DNA of 42,591 nt from Bacteroidaceae bacterium (GTDB taxonomy: Bacteria > Bacteroidota > Bacteroidia > Bacteroidales > Bacteroidaceae). Numbering within the stretch: the stretch's first letter is position 1; every line of letters starts with the position of its first letter. Location: NCBI GenBank assembly GCA_024697285.1, contig JAILFY010000126.1:1-42591 (forward strand). The letters run 5' to 3'. Shown in pieces: positions 16,822 to 25,715 of this stretch. The position numbers and the translations under genes were made by a program. Below the pieces are notes generated by a model. That model worked only from the letters and a program-made list of their open reading frames with translations, was not told the DNA's origin and made no database searches.

Positions 16822-17838
16822 ATGGACAAGACAAGACTACAGTTCATCGTAAACCCCATTTCGGGAACCCACGACAAACATCCCATCATCGAATCCCTGC
16901 CTTCTTTCTTGAGCAAGGAACGCTTCGAGTGGACGATAGCCTGGACAGACCACCGCGGTCATGCAGCGGAGCTGGCCCAGACGGCAGCACTCGAGGGCAT
17001 AGACGTCTGTGTGGCACTGGGTGGCGACGGCACCGTCAACGAAGTGGCCCGTTCCCTGCGCCACACCCAGACCGCCCTTGCCATCATCCCACTGGGCAGC
17101 GGCAATGGTCTGGCTCGGCACATACAGATTCCCATGAATCCCGAGAAGGCGCTGGAGGTTCTCGCCCGCTGCGAAATCAAGTCGCTGGACTACGGGGTGG
17201 TCAACGAGACGCCGTTCTTCTGCACTTGCGGCATGGGATTCGACGCCTTCATCAGCGAGAAATTTGCAGGCAGCGGCAAACGAGGATTGATCACCTATAT
17301 AGAGAATGCCTTGAGGGGGGGACTCTCCTATCAGCCAGAGACTTACGAGATAACTCTCGACGGCCAGACCGAATCGCGCAAGGCTTTCCTCATCGCCTGC
17401 GGCAACGCCTCGCAGTATGGCAACAACTTCTATATTGCTCCCCAGGCTTCGATGTCCGATGGTTTGCTCGACGTGACCATCATGGAGCCCTTCAACGTCC
17501 TGGAGGCGCCGCAGATCGTGATGCAGATGCTCAACAAGACCCTGGACACCAATCCCCGCATCCGCACCTTCCAGTGCCATTCCCTCCACGTCCACCGCTC
17601 CCAGTCGGGGGTGATACACTACGACGGCGAACCCGCCGAAGCCGGCACGGACATCGACATCAAGTTGGTGCCGAAGGGATTGCGCGTCGTAGTCAACGAG
17701 GAGGCCGACAAGAGTCAGACTCCTATGCAGCACATCTTCCAGGACCTCTACGAGCAGATCACCTCCGACATCAAGTCACAACAGCGTAAGCTCTTAGCCA
17801 TCAATAAAGATTTGCTCGACCGCATCCGTCCACACTAA
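16822..17838 (+). CDS. Diacylglycerol/sphingosine-type lipid kinase (DAGK catalytic family)
   Basis: FIVNPISGTHDKHP, ALGGDGTVNEVARSL, IPLGSGNGLARH; start re-set to MDKTRLQ. Confidence 0.9.
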   Translation: MDKTRLQFIVNPISGTHDKHPIIESLPSFLSKERFEWTIAWTDHRGHAAELAQTAALEGIDVCVALGGDGTVNEVARSLRHTQTALAIIPLGSGNGLARHIQIPMNPEKALEVLARCEIKSLDYGVVNETPFFCTCGMGFDAFISEKFAGSGKRGLITYIENALRGGLSYQPETYEITLDGQTESRKAFLIACGNASQYGNNFYIAPQASMSDGLLDVTIMEPFNVLEAPQIVMQMLNKTLDTNPRIRTFQCHSLHVHRSQSGVIHYDGEPAEAGTDIDIKLVPKGLRVVVNEEADKSQTPMQHIFQDLYEQITSDIKSQQRKLLAINKDLLDRIRPH

Positions 17839-17899
17839 TAACAGCGGGACTTCTCTCGCACGAGCCTCCGAGCTAAACACACAAACCATCCACCCACTC

Positions 17900-19915
17900 A
17901 TGTCTGAACGCCAAACCCTCCTCACCGACTTCCTTCCCACCACCCGCAAGGAGATGCTCCTCCGCGGCTGGGATCAAGCCGATGTGATCCTCCTGAGCGC
18001 CGACGCTTACGTGGACCACCCGTCCTTCGGCGCCGCGGTCATCGGGCGTTTACTGGAAGCCGAGGGACTGCGTGTGGCTATCATCCCGCAACCCGACTGG
18101 CACGGCGACTACCGCGACTTCAAGCGGTTGGGGCGTCCCCGCCTCTGGTTCGGGGTGGCTCCGGGGTGCATGGATTCCATGGTCAACAAGTACACTGCCG
18201 CCCGCCGTCTGCGCAGCGAGGACGCCTACAGTCCCGACGGCCGCCACGACCTCCGGCCGGAGTACCCCACCATCGTATATACCCAGATTCTTCGCCAACT
18301 CTTCCCCGACACCCCCGTGGTGCTCGGAGGCATCGAGGCATCCATGCGGCGACTGATGCACTACGACTACTGGCAGCAGCGCTTCCGTCCCAGCATCCTC
18401 GTCGATAGCGGTGCCGACACCATTATTTATGGTATGGGCGAACAGCCTACCCTGGAGTTGGTCCACCGAGCTCTGGAGGTTCTCGACAGCGGACATCCTG
18501 ACCTGAGCTACGACGAACAAGGCAACGCCCAGCTGACCTCAGCAGTGCTGCGCGAGATCATCAGCGGGACACCGACCGCCTACGCTCCCGCCTACGCCTC
18601 CTCCGCTTCCTCTTCCTCCCCCGCCTCCGCCTCCCTTCGCCAGAGCGTGATGCTCTACCCCACTGCGGCAGACATCCCAGGCGGCATCACAAGCGACGAC
18701 CTCGTGCTCCATTCCTACGAGGACTGTCTGCGCACCCCGCGCCTCCACGCCGAGAACTTCCATCATATAGAGGAACAGAGCAATCGCTACGAGGCTCACC
18801 GGCTGATTCAGCCCACGGACACCTCCTACGTGGTCGTCAACCCACCATTTCCACCGATGACCACCGAGGAGATAGACCACTCCTTCGACCTGCCCTACAC
18901 CCGTCAGCCTCATCCCAAATACCGTGGCAAGCGCATCCCTGCCTACGAGATGATCCGTTTCTCCGTGAACCTCCATCGCGGCTGTTTCGGCGGTTGTGCT
19001 TTCTGCACCATCTCCGCCCACCAGGGCAAGTTCGTCGTCTGCCGTTCCAAACAGAGCATCTTGCGCGAGGTGGAGGCCATCACCCACCTGCCGGATTTCC
19101 GGGGCAACCTCTCGGACCTGGGGGGACCATCGGCCAACATGTATGGTATGCACGGACGCAACCTTCGCGCCTGCCGCAAGTGCTCCCGCCCCTCATGCAT
19201 CCATCCCGAAGTATGCCCCAACCTCCTCGGCGACCATCGTCCCCTGCTCGATATCTACCGGGCTGTGGGTGAGGTGCCGGGAATCAAACGTACATTCATC
19301 GGCAGCGGAGTGCGCTACGACCTGTTGCTCCACGATTGGAAGGACGAGGCACTGAACCGGGCCGCCGACGACTACACCCGGGAGCTCATCCTCCACCACG
19401 TCAGCGGCCGGCTCAAGGTGGCGCCCGAACACACCTCCGATGCAGTGCTCAGGCTGATGCGCAAACCTTCCTTCCGACTCTTCCACGCCTTCAAGCGACG
19501 CTTCGACGATATCAACCGCCGAGCTGGATTGCGCCAGCAGATCATACCTTATTTTATCAGCTCTCATCCCGGTTGCCGCGAGGAGGACATGGCGGAACTG
19601 GCCATAGAGACCAAACAGTTGGACTTCCAGCTCGAACAGGTGCAAGACTTCACCCCCACTCCCATGACCACAGCCACCACGATGTGGGCTACAGGCTATG
19701 ACCCAGACACCCTTCAACCCGTGTTCAGCGCCCACACCCCCAAGGAGAAACAGGCACAACGCATGTTCTTCTTCTGGTATAAACCCGAGGAACGAAGGCG
19801 CATAGAGGCAGAACTCCGGCGCCTCCAGCGACCCGACCTCCTGGCACGACTCTTCTCCCCAGCCAACAGGAACTACAAGCCACACGACTCATCACCGGCC
19901 CACAAACGTCACTGA
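17900..19915 (+). CDS. YgiQ family radical SAM protein
   Basis: LPTTRKEMLLRGWDQADVILLSADAYVDHPSFGAAVIGR; NLHRGCFGGCAFCTISAHQGKFVVCRS; SGRLKVAPEHTSDAVL. Confidence 0.93.
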   Translation: MSERQTLLTDFLPTTRKEMLLRGWDQADVILLSADAYVDHPSFGAAVIGRLLEAEGLRVAIIPQPDWHGDYRDFKRLGRPRLWFGVAPGCMDSMVNKYTAARRLRSEDAYSPDGRHDLRPEYPTIVYTQILRQLFPDTPVVLGGIEASMRRLMHYDYWQQRFRPSILVDSGADTIIYGMGEQPTLELVHRALEVLDSGHPDLSYDEQGNAQLTSAVLREIISGTPTAYAPAYASSASSSSPASASLRQSVMLYPTAADIPGGITSDDLVLHSYEDCLRTPRLHAENFHHIEEQSNRYEAHRLIQPTDTSYVVVNPPFPPMTTEEIDHSFDLPYTRQPHPKYRGKRIPAYEMIRFSVNLHRGCFGGCAFCTISAHQGKFVVCRSKQSILREVEAITHLPDFRGNLSDLGGPSANMYGMHGRNLRACRKCSRPSCIHPEVCPNLLGDHRPLLDIYRAVGEVPGIKRTFIGSGVRYDLLLHDWKDEALNRAADDYTRELILHHVSGRLKVAPEHTSDAVLRLMRKPSFRLFHAFKRRFDDINRRAGLRQQIIPYFISSHPGCREEDMAELAIETKQLDFQLEQVQDFTPTPMTTATTMWATGYDPDTLQPVFSAHTPKEKQAQRMFFFWYKPEERRRIEAELRRLQRPDLLARLFSPANRNYKPHDSSPAHKRH

Positions 19916-19979
19916 CCGCTTTCAAACAAAGATATTCTAAAGCATTTTCAACAACCATTTAAATTAAAAAAAGAACACT

Positions 19980-20405
19980 ATGAAACGATTCCTCTCCATC
20001 CTCCTTGTGGCCGTCTTCGCTCTGACCGCCGCCAACGTAAGCCTCTCCGCCAAGTCCAAGCTCGAGAAGCGCTATGAGTACACCCTCTTCAAGCTGAAGC
20101 TTGACAAACAGACCGAGGCTCGCTTCGCTCCCGTCCTCAAAGCCTATCTCACCGAGAAGAAAGCCGCCAACGATCCCTACGACGACCTCAAGAAGAAGTA
20201 CCAGTCCGCCGAGGATGCTGGCACCCTCACCGACAGCCAGGCCAAGCAGTTGCTCGATGCTAAGTTCGAGGCCGAAGCCAAGGAACTGGCCATCAAGAAA
20301 AAGTACTACACCGAATTCGCCAAAATCCTGAAGCTGAAAAAGGTTTGGTACGCTTTCGACTACTCCAACGACAAGATGAGCAAGATAGAAGCCATCATCA
20401 AGTAA
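19980..20405 (+). CDS. Small secreted Lys-rich hypothetical protein
   Basis: 141 aa, signal peptide MKRFLSILLVAVFALTAANVSLSA; helical charged mature part. Confidence 0.75.
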   Translation: MKRFLSILLVAVFALTAANVSLSAKSKLEKRYEYTLFKLKLDKQTEARFAPVLKAYLTEKKAANDPYDDLKKKYQSAEDAGTLTDSQAKQLLDAKFEAEAKELAIKKKYYTEFAKILKLKKVWYAFDYSNDKMSKIEAIIK

Positions 20406-20439
20406 GCACCACGTTCTCATCTATCCCTTCCCTCGACAC

Positions 20440-22071
20440 ATGAACAGAAGACTTCTCATCACAGGAGCCCTGGCCCTCCTCGTAGGCGTGGCAGGTTATG
20501 CCTGCACCAACCTCATTGTGGGCAAGAAAGCCTCTGCCGACGGCTCCGTCATGATCACCTACTCCGCCGACGACTACGGTTCCTACGGCTACCTCCATTT
20601 CTATCCCGCCGCCGACCACCAGCCCGGCGCCACCCGTTCGCTCTACGACTACGAGACCAACAACTACCTGGGCGAAATCCCGGAGGTGGCTCACACCTAT
20701 AATGTAATAGGACAAATCAACGAGCACCAGCTCAGCATCATGGAGACGACCTTCGGCGGACGCGAAGGGCTCGCCGACACCACGGGACTGCTGGACTATG
20801 GTTCCCTCATGTATGTAACCCTGCAACGAGCCCGCACCGCTCGCGAGGCCATCGACGTCTGGACAAATCTGGTGGACACCTACGGCTACCGCAGCGAGGG
20901 CGAGAGCATCACCCTGGCCGACCCCAACGAGGTGTGGGTGCTGGAGATGATAGGCAAGGGACCTGGCCGCAAAGGCGCCGTTTGGGTGGCCCGCCGTCTG
21001 CCCGACGACTGCATCACCGGCCACGCTAACCAGGCACGCATCACCCATTTCCCCCTCAAGGACCCCAAGAACTGCCTCTACTCCAAGGACGTCATCAGCT
21101 TTGCCCGGGAGAAAGGCTACTTCAGCGGTAAGGACGCCGACTTCTCGTTCCGCGACGCCTATGCACCCAATGACTTCGGTGCCCGCCGTATCTGCGAGGC
21201 ACGTGTGTGGACCTTCTTCAACCGCTTCTGCCAGGGCATGGACAAGTACCTGCCTTATGCCATGGGCATTGAGGAGAACACGGAGGAGATGCCCTGGTGC
21301 ATCAAGCCCGACACACTGGTCAGCCTCAACGCCCTGAAACAGGCTATGCGCGACCACTTCGAGGGCACACCCATGGACATGACCTCCGACGTCGGTGCCG
21401 GACCCTACGAGGCGCCCTACCGCCCCACCCCGCTCTACTTCGAGGTCGATGGCAAGCAATATTTCAACGAGCGTCCCATCTCCACCCAGCAGACGGCTGT
21501 GACCTACCTGGCCCAGCTGCGCTCTTGGATGCCCAACCACGTAGGCGGCGTCCTCTGGGTGGGCTTCGACGATGCCAATATGGTGGCCTACTCACCCGTA
21601 TATTGCTGTTCCACCATCTGTCCGGAGCCCTATGCCGAGAAGACAGCCGACCCCTTCACCTTCTCCATGAAGAGCGCCTACTGGCTCGCCAACGCCCTCT
21701 CCAACTTCGTCTATCCCCGCTACTCCCAGCTCTTCCCCGAGCTGCGCGACGCCCGCAACCGGCTCGATGCAGACTTCGAGACCATGCAGCAGCGCGTCGA
21801 CAGCGAGGCACTGGCCATGCAGCAGCCCCAGGCCATCAGCCATCTCACCGACTACACCTCACGTGCTGCCGGACTGATGATGGACCGCTGGCGCCAGCTC
21901 TTCCAGCGCATCATCGTCAAGTACAACGACATGGCCATCAAGCCCGAGAAGGACGGTCAGTACGTCAAGACTCCCGGCGGAGACCACGTGCCCCTCACCC
22001 GCACCGGTTACCCCGAGCGCTTCCGCCGAGTCATCGTCACAGAGACTGGCGACCGCTATCTGAAACCCTGA
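20440..22071 (+). CDS. C69 family dipeptidase (Ntn hydrolase)
   Basis: GYACTNLIVGKKASADGSVMITYSADDYGS nucleophile-Cys region; signal peptide. Confidence 0.9.
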   Translation: MNRRLLITGALALLVGVAGYACTNLIVGKKASADGSVMITYSADDYGSYGYLHFYPAADHQPGATRSLYDYETNNYLGEIPEVAHTYNVIGQINEHQLSIMETTFGGREGLADTTGLLDYGSLMYVTLQRARTAREAIDVWTNLVDTYGYRSEGESITLADPNEVWVLEMIGKGPGRKGAVWVARRLPDDCITGHANQARITHFPLKDPKNCLYSKDVISFAREKGYFSGKDADFSFRDAYAPNDFGARRICEARVWTFFNRFCQGMDKYLPYAMGIEENTEEMPWCIKPDTLVSLNALKQAMRDHFEGTPMDMTSDVGAGPYEAPYRPTPLYFEVDGKQYFNERPISTQQTAVTYLAQLRSWMPNHVGGVLWVGFDDANMVAYSPVYCCSTICPEPYAEKTADPFTFSMKSAYWLANALSNFVYPRYSQLFPELRDARNRLDADFETMQQRVDSEALAMQQPQAISHLTDYTSRAAGLMMDRWRQLFQRIIVKYNDMAIKPEKDGQYVKTPGGDHVPLTRTGYPERFRRVIVTETGDRYLKP

Positions 22072-22101
22072 AAAAAAACAGAAAACAGAATACTTCGTTT
22101 C

Positions 22102-22227
22102 CTAGATTTTCTAGAAGGTCTATTAGCGCTAGATTATCTAATAGTGCTAGATTTTCTAGTAGTGCTAGTAGTTCTAGTTATTCTAGTAGTGCTAGTTTTT
22201 CTAGTTATTCCAGATTTTCTAGTAATA
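22102..22227. repeat. 9-bp tandem array, 14 units, CTAGNNNTN-type
   Basis: Units begin every 9 bp from 22102 to 22219: ctagatttt, ctagaaggt, ctattagcg, ctagattat, ctaatagtg, ctagatttt, ctagtagtg, ctagtagtt, ctagttatt, ctagtagtg, ctagttttt, ctagttatt, ccagatttt, ctagtaata. Confidence 0.95.
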
Positions 22228-22250
22228 TAGCTCTGCTCTCTTTTATTGTT

Positions 22251-22277
22251 GAGTGCGCCGCGGTCCGTCCGCGGCGA
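22251..22277. repeat. Third copy of the CCGCGG hairpin element (27 bp, inverted relative to 8.7 kb copies)
   Basis: GAGTGCGCCGCGGTCCGTCCGCGGCGA is the exact reverse complement of 8769-8795. Confidence 0.93.
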
Positions 22278-22297
22278 ACTTCTTTTTCTCCCCCTCT

Positions 22298-24076
22298 ATG
22301 AATCTCACTACTTTCTATACCAGCAAATCAACCTCCCTCCAATCAGAGATCACCTTGCTGCGGCGCCGCACCAGGAGCTATGTCATCATTGAGCTCGCCA
22401 CCTTCGTTCTCGCCGCCGTCCTCCTGCTCATCTTCTGGATAGGCGGCTACGCCCTGCAAGACGGTTGGGGTTTGCTCGCTGCTGCTCTCCTCGCCGTCCT
22501 CGTCTACCTCGCTGTTCGCAGCCGGGACGTCCGCTCTTCCGCCCGCCTCGAGGAGTGCGAGGCGCTGCTTGAGGTCTACGAGGGGGAACTGGCGGCCCTC
22601 GAGGGGGACTTCTCGCATTTCGACGACGGCCGGTGTTATGTCGATGCACATCACCCCTACTCCACCGACCTCGACCTCTTCGGGCCAGAATCCCTTTTCC
22701 ATCGCATGAACCGCACCGTCACCACCGGCGGCAGCGACCACCTGGCGGCCCGCCTCGCAGAGACCAGCGTGCCAGCCGTGGAAGAGATAACGAAACGCAA
22801 AGAAGACATCCGCGAACTCGCCGCACAGGAAGAACTGCGCACCTCCTTCATCGCCCAGCGCAAACAGGGCAGCGTGGATACTGGCGCCGTGCTGCAGTCG
22901 CTGCAACAGGTAGAGGACATCACCATTCCTGCCGTCGCAGCCTCTGCATGGACCTTGGCAATAGCTATCCTCCTGCTCCTCGTCTTCTACAGCCTGCTGC
23001 TTGCCACCTTGCTCGGGCTGGTCAGTGCGGGACTATTGCTCTCGTGGGCGCTGCTGGAAGTGCTCTTTGCTGCCCTGTGCTGTTCCAAAGCGCTACAGCA
23101 GACGAAACACGCCACCGAAGGCATCCACAAATCGCTGAAGACCTACCACCAACTCATGCGACTTACACCCGGATTGCAGGAGGTGTCACCCGCCCTGCAT
23201 TCCCTCGGACAAATCATCGCCAGCATCGATCGTCGCAACGAGTTCTGGGTACTCTTCTCCAACGCCCTCTTTCTCTCCGACCTCTTCATAGTGCGCCGTT
23301 TCCTGCAGTGGCGACGCCGTTATCTGACGCAGATACCTCGGTGGATAGAAGCCGTAAGTCGCTTCGACGCGCTGGTTTCCTTGGCCACCTTCTGCTACAA
23401 CCACCCCGAGGCCACCGAGGCCGAGATGGCGACGGGCGAGGACATTGTCTTCGAGGCGCGTCAACTTTGGCACCCCTTCCTCGGAGCCCGGGCAGTGCGC
23501 AACGATTTCAGCCTCACCGACAGCCACTACTACCTCATCACGGGAGCCAACATGGCAGGCAAGAGCACCTTCCTCCGTGCCGTGGGTATCAACTGCCTCC
23601 TTGCCCGCTGTGGCCTGCCCGTATTCGCAGAGCACCTCCGTCTCTCTGCCTTCGCTCTCTTCACCTCTATGCGCACTACCGACGACCTGCAGCACGGAAT
23701 TTCTTATTTCAATGCGGAACTACTACGTCTGGAACAACTCCTGACGGCAGTCCACGAGACGTCAGCACGCACCCTCATTATCCTCGATGAGATCCTGCGC
23801 GGCACCAATTCGCTCGATAAGCTGAACGGTTCTCGCCTCTTCCTCGAGACCATTGCCTCGCAGCCCGTAACCGGCATTATTGCCACCCATGATCTCGAAC
23901 TCTCCCGAATGGCGTCAGAACATCCCAAACGATTCCACAACTACTGCTTCGAAATCCAACTCTCAGACTCCGTCACTTACTCCTATCACATCACCCCTGG
24001 TGTAGCTCGCAACCAGAACGCCACCTACCTGCTCCAGAAAGTACTGGAAAGCATCTATTCCTCCAAAAACGACTGA
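22298..24076 (+). CDS. MutS-family (domain V ATPase) DNA mismatch repair-like membrane protein
   Basis: Start MNLTTFYTSK; TGANMAGKSTFLRAVGINCLLARCGLPVFAE; LIILDEILRGTNSLDKL; N-terminal TM segments. Confidence 0.9.
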   Translation: MNLTTFYTSKSTSLQSEITLLRRRTRSYVIIELATFVLAAVLLLIFWIGGYALQDGWGLLAAALLAVLVYLAVRSRDVRSSARLEECEALLEVYEGELAALEGDFSHFDDGRCYVDAHHPYSTDLDLFGPESLFHRMNRTVTTGGSDHLAARLAETSVPAVEEITKRKEDIRELAAQEELRTSFIAQRKQGSVDTGAVLQSLQQVEDITIPAVAASAWTLAIAILLLLVFYSLLLATLLGLVSAGLLLSWALLEVLFAALCCSKALQQTKHATEGIHKSLKTYHQLMRLTPGLQEVSPALHSLGQIIASIDRRNEFWVLFSNALFLSDLFIVRRFLQWRRRYLTQIPRWIEAVSRFDALVSLATFCYNHPEATEAEMATGEDIVFEARQLWHPFLGARAVRNDFSLTDSHYYLITGANMAGKSTFLRAVGINCLLARCGLPVFAEHLRLSAFALFTSMRTTDDLQHGISYFNAELLRLEQLLTAVHETSARTLIILDEILRGTNSLDKLNGSRLFLETIASQPVTGIIATHDLELSRMASEHPKRFHNYCFEIQLSDSVTYSYHITPGVARNQNATYLLQKVLESIYSSKND

Positions 24077-24126
24077 CTTCCATCCTCAGTTTCTCTCCCC
24101 CCTCTCCTCTTCTCATCTTTGAGGAA

Positions 24127-24500
24127 ACGTACAGACCTGTCCGCAAAGACGAAGCTTCGTGAGAACAAAGACGAAGCTTCGTGTGAAGCAACACGAAGGT
24201 ACGTGTGGAAGAATACGTATATACATCTTGAAGGATACGTATATACATCTTGAAGGATACGTATATACATCTTGAAGAACACGTATATACATCTTGAAGG
24301 ATACGTATATACATCTTGAAGAGGACGTATATACATCTTGAAGAGGACGTATATACATCTTGAAGAGGACGTATGTACATCTTGAAGAGGACGTATGTAC
24401 ATCTTGAAGAGAACGTATGTACATCTTGAAGAGAACGTATGTACATCTTGAAGAGAACGTATGTACGTTTTGAGGAAGATGAATATACGTCTTGGTGAAT
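24127..24500 (-). repeat. Tandem array B: about 17 x 22 bp; 12 well-conserved units (24215-24478) plus divergent leading and trailing units
   Basis: acgtatatacatcttgaagRRN units every 22 bp from 24215; in-phase upstream units acgaagcttcgtgagaacaaag (24149), acgaagcttcgtgtgaagcaac (24171), acgaaggtacgtgtggaagaat (24193), weaker 24127. Confidence 0.95.
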
Positions 24501-24534
24501 ATTGGTTGAAATACAAATCACGGCAACTGGAAAG

Positions 24535-24752
24535 ATTGACAGCCCCCCCTCTTTCTTTCAAGTCAGATGAACAAGACCATTGACAGCCCACCCTCTTTCT
24601 TTCACATCAGATTAACAAGACCATTGACAGCCCCCTCCTTCTTTCACCTCAGATTAACAAGATGATTGACAGCCCACCCTCTTTCTTTCACCTCAGATTA
24701 ATAAGATGATTGACTTGTCCACCCCTTTTGCAGTCACATCAGATTAAGAAGA
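24535..24752. repeat. 44-bp tandem repeat, 5 units (one 42 bp)
   Basis: attgacagcccaccctctttctttcacatcagattaacaagacc; units at 24535, 24579, 24623, 24665, 24709 (last degenerate). Confidence 0.93.
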
Positions 24753-24806
24753 ACATGCAAAATGCGTGTCTGGGTCAGGCTGGAGAAGATATTTACGCCA
24801 AAAATC

Positions 24807-24837
24807 TTGGCGATTCATGGTTGTTATCGTATCTTTG
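24807..24837 (+). promoter_or_regulatory. Promoter for pyrK-pyrD (TTGG-N19-TATCTTTG)
   Basis: ttggcgattcatggttgttatcgtatctttgcag, about 35 bp before the pyrK ATG. Confidence 0.75.
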
Positions 24838-24872
24838 CAGTCTGAAATCCCCTTCTATATATATATTAAGGT

Positions 24873-25715
24873 ATGAGAAAATATCAATTAGATCTCACTC
24901 TGAAACATCTGTCGAAGCCACGTCCAGGATATGTGCTGCTTCAACTGACCGACCCCTCTGCTCCCTTGCCCGAGATGCTTCCGGGACAGTTTGTGGAGGT
25001 GCGCGTGGACTCTTCTGCTTCCACGTTCCTGCGCCGCCCCATCAGCATCAATCTGGTGGATCGTCAGGAAAATGAGTTGTGGCTGCTGGTGCACGTAGTG
25101 GGACCTGGCACACAGGCTATGGCCGAACTGAACACTGGCGACCGACTGAACGTCGTAGTACCGCTGGGCAATGGTTTCACCCTGCCCCAACGACCTGCGT
25201 CGGAAGGAGAGCCCTGCGCCGAAGGTTCGTCGGAATCAGCCGTGGCTCCGCGCTATCTTCTCGTAGGCGGAGGAGTGGGAACGGCTCCCCTGCTTTATAT
25301 GGGTCAGGAATTGGTGCGCAGGGGTTGCAAGCCTACCTTCCTGCTGGGAGGTCGCACTTCCTCTGACTTGCTCCAGCTGGACTTATTCGGCAAGTTCGGC
25401 GAGGTCTTTGTGACCACGGAGGATGGCAGTGCCGGCGAGCGAGGGTTCGTGACCCAACACTCGTTGTGGCAAACAGCCACTGCCGAAGGGGGCGCACGCG
25501 TCTATGACCGCATCTGCACCTGTGGCCCCAAGCCCATGATGATGGCAGTGGCACGGCTGGCAGGCGAGAAGGGCATCCCCTGCGAGGCTTCCCTCGAGAA
25601 TATGATGGCATGCGGCCTGGGAGCTTGCCTGTGCTGCGTAGAGGACACCAGGGATGGACATGTGTGTGTCTGCACAGAAGGCCCCGTTTTTCCCACCGAT
25701 AAACTGAAATGGTAA
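24873..25715 (+). CDS. pyrK: Dihydroorotate dehydrogenase B electron transfer subunit
   Basis: [65 protein letters not shown]. Confidence 0.95.
   Translation: MRKYQLDLTLKHLSKPRPGYVLLQLTDPSAPLPEMLPGQFVEVRVDSSASTFLRRPISINLVDRQENELWLLVHVVGPGTQAMAELNTGDRLNVVVPLGNGFTLPQRPASEGEPCAEGSSESAVAPRYLLVGGGVGTAPLLYMGQELVRRGCKPTFLLGGRTSSDLLQLDLFGKFGEVFVTTEDGSAGERGFVTQHSLWQTATAEGGARVYDRICTCGPKPMMMAVARLAGEKGIPCEASLENMMACGLGACLCCVEDTRDGHVCVCTEGPVFPTDKLKW

Noticed and set aside
21297-22301. 334-aa ORF ending in a Ser-rich repeat
   Set aside because: Mostly an out-of-frame overlap of the C69 dipeptidase; the Ser-rich part is the translated 9-bp array.
24127-24752. CRISPR array or short-spacer derivative
   Set aside because: Same reason: continuous tandem repeats of 22 and 44 bp without variable spacers.
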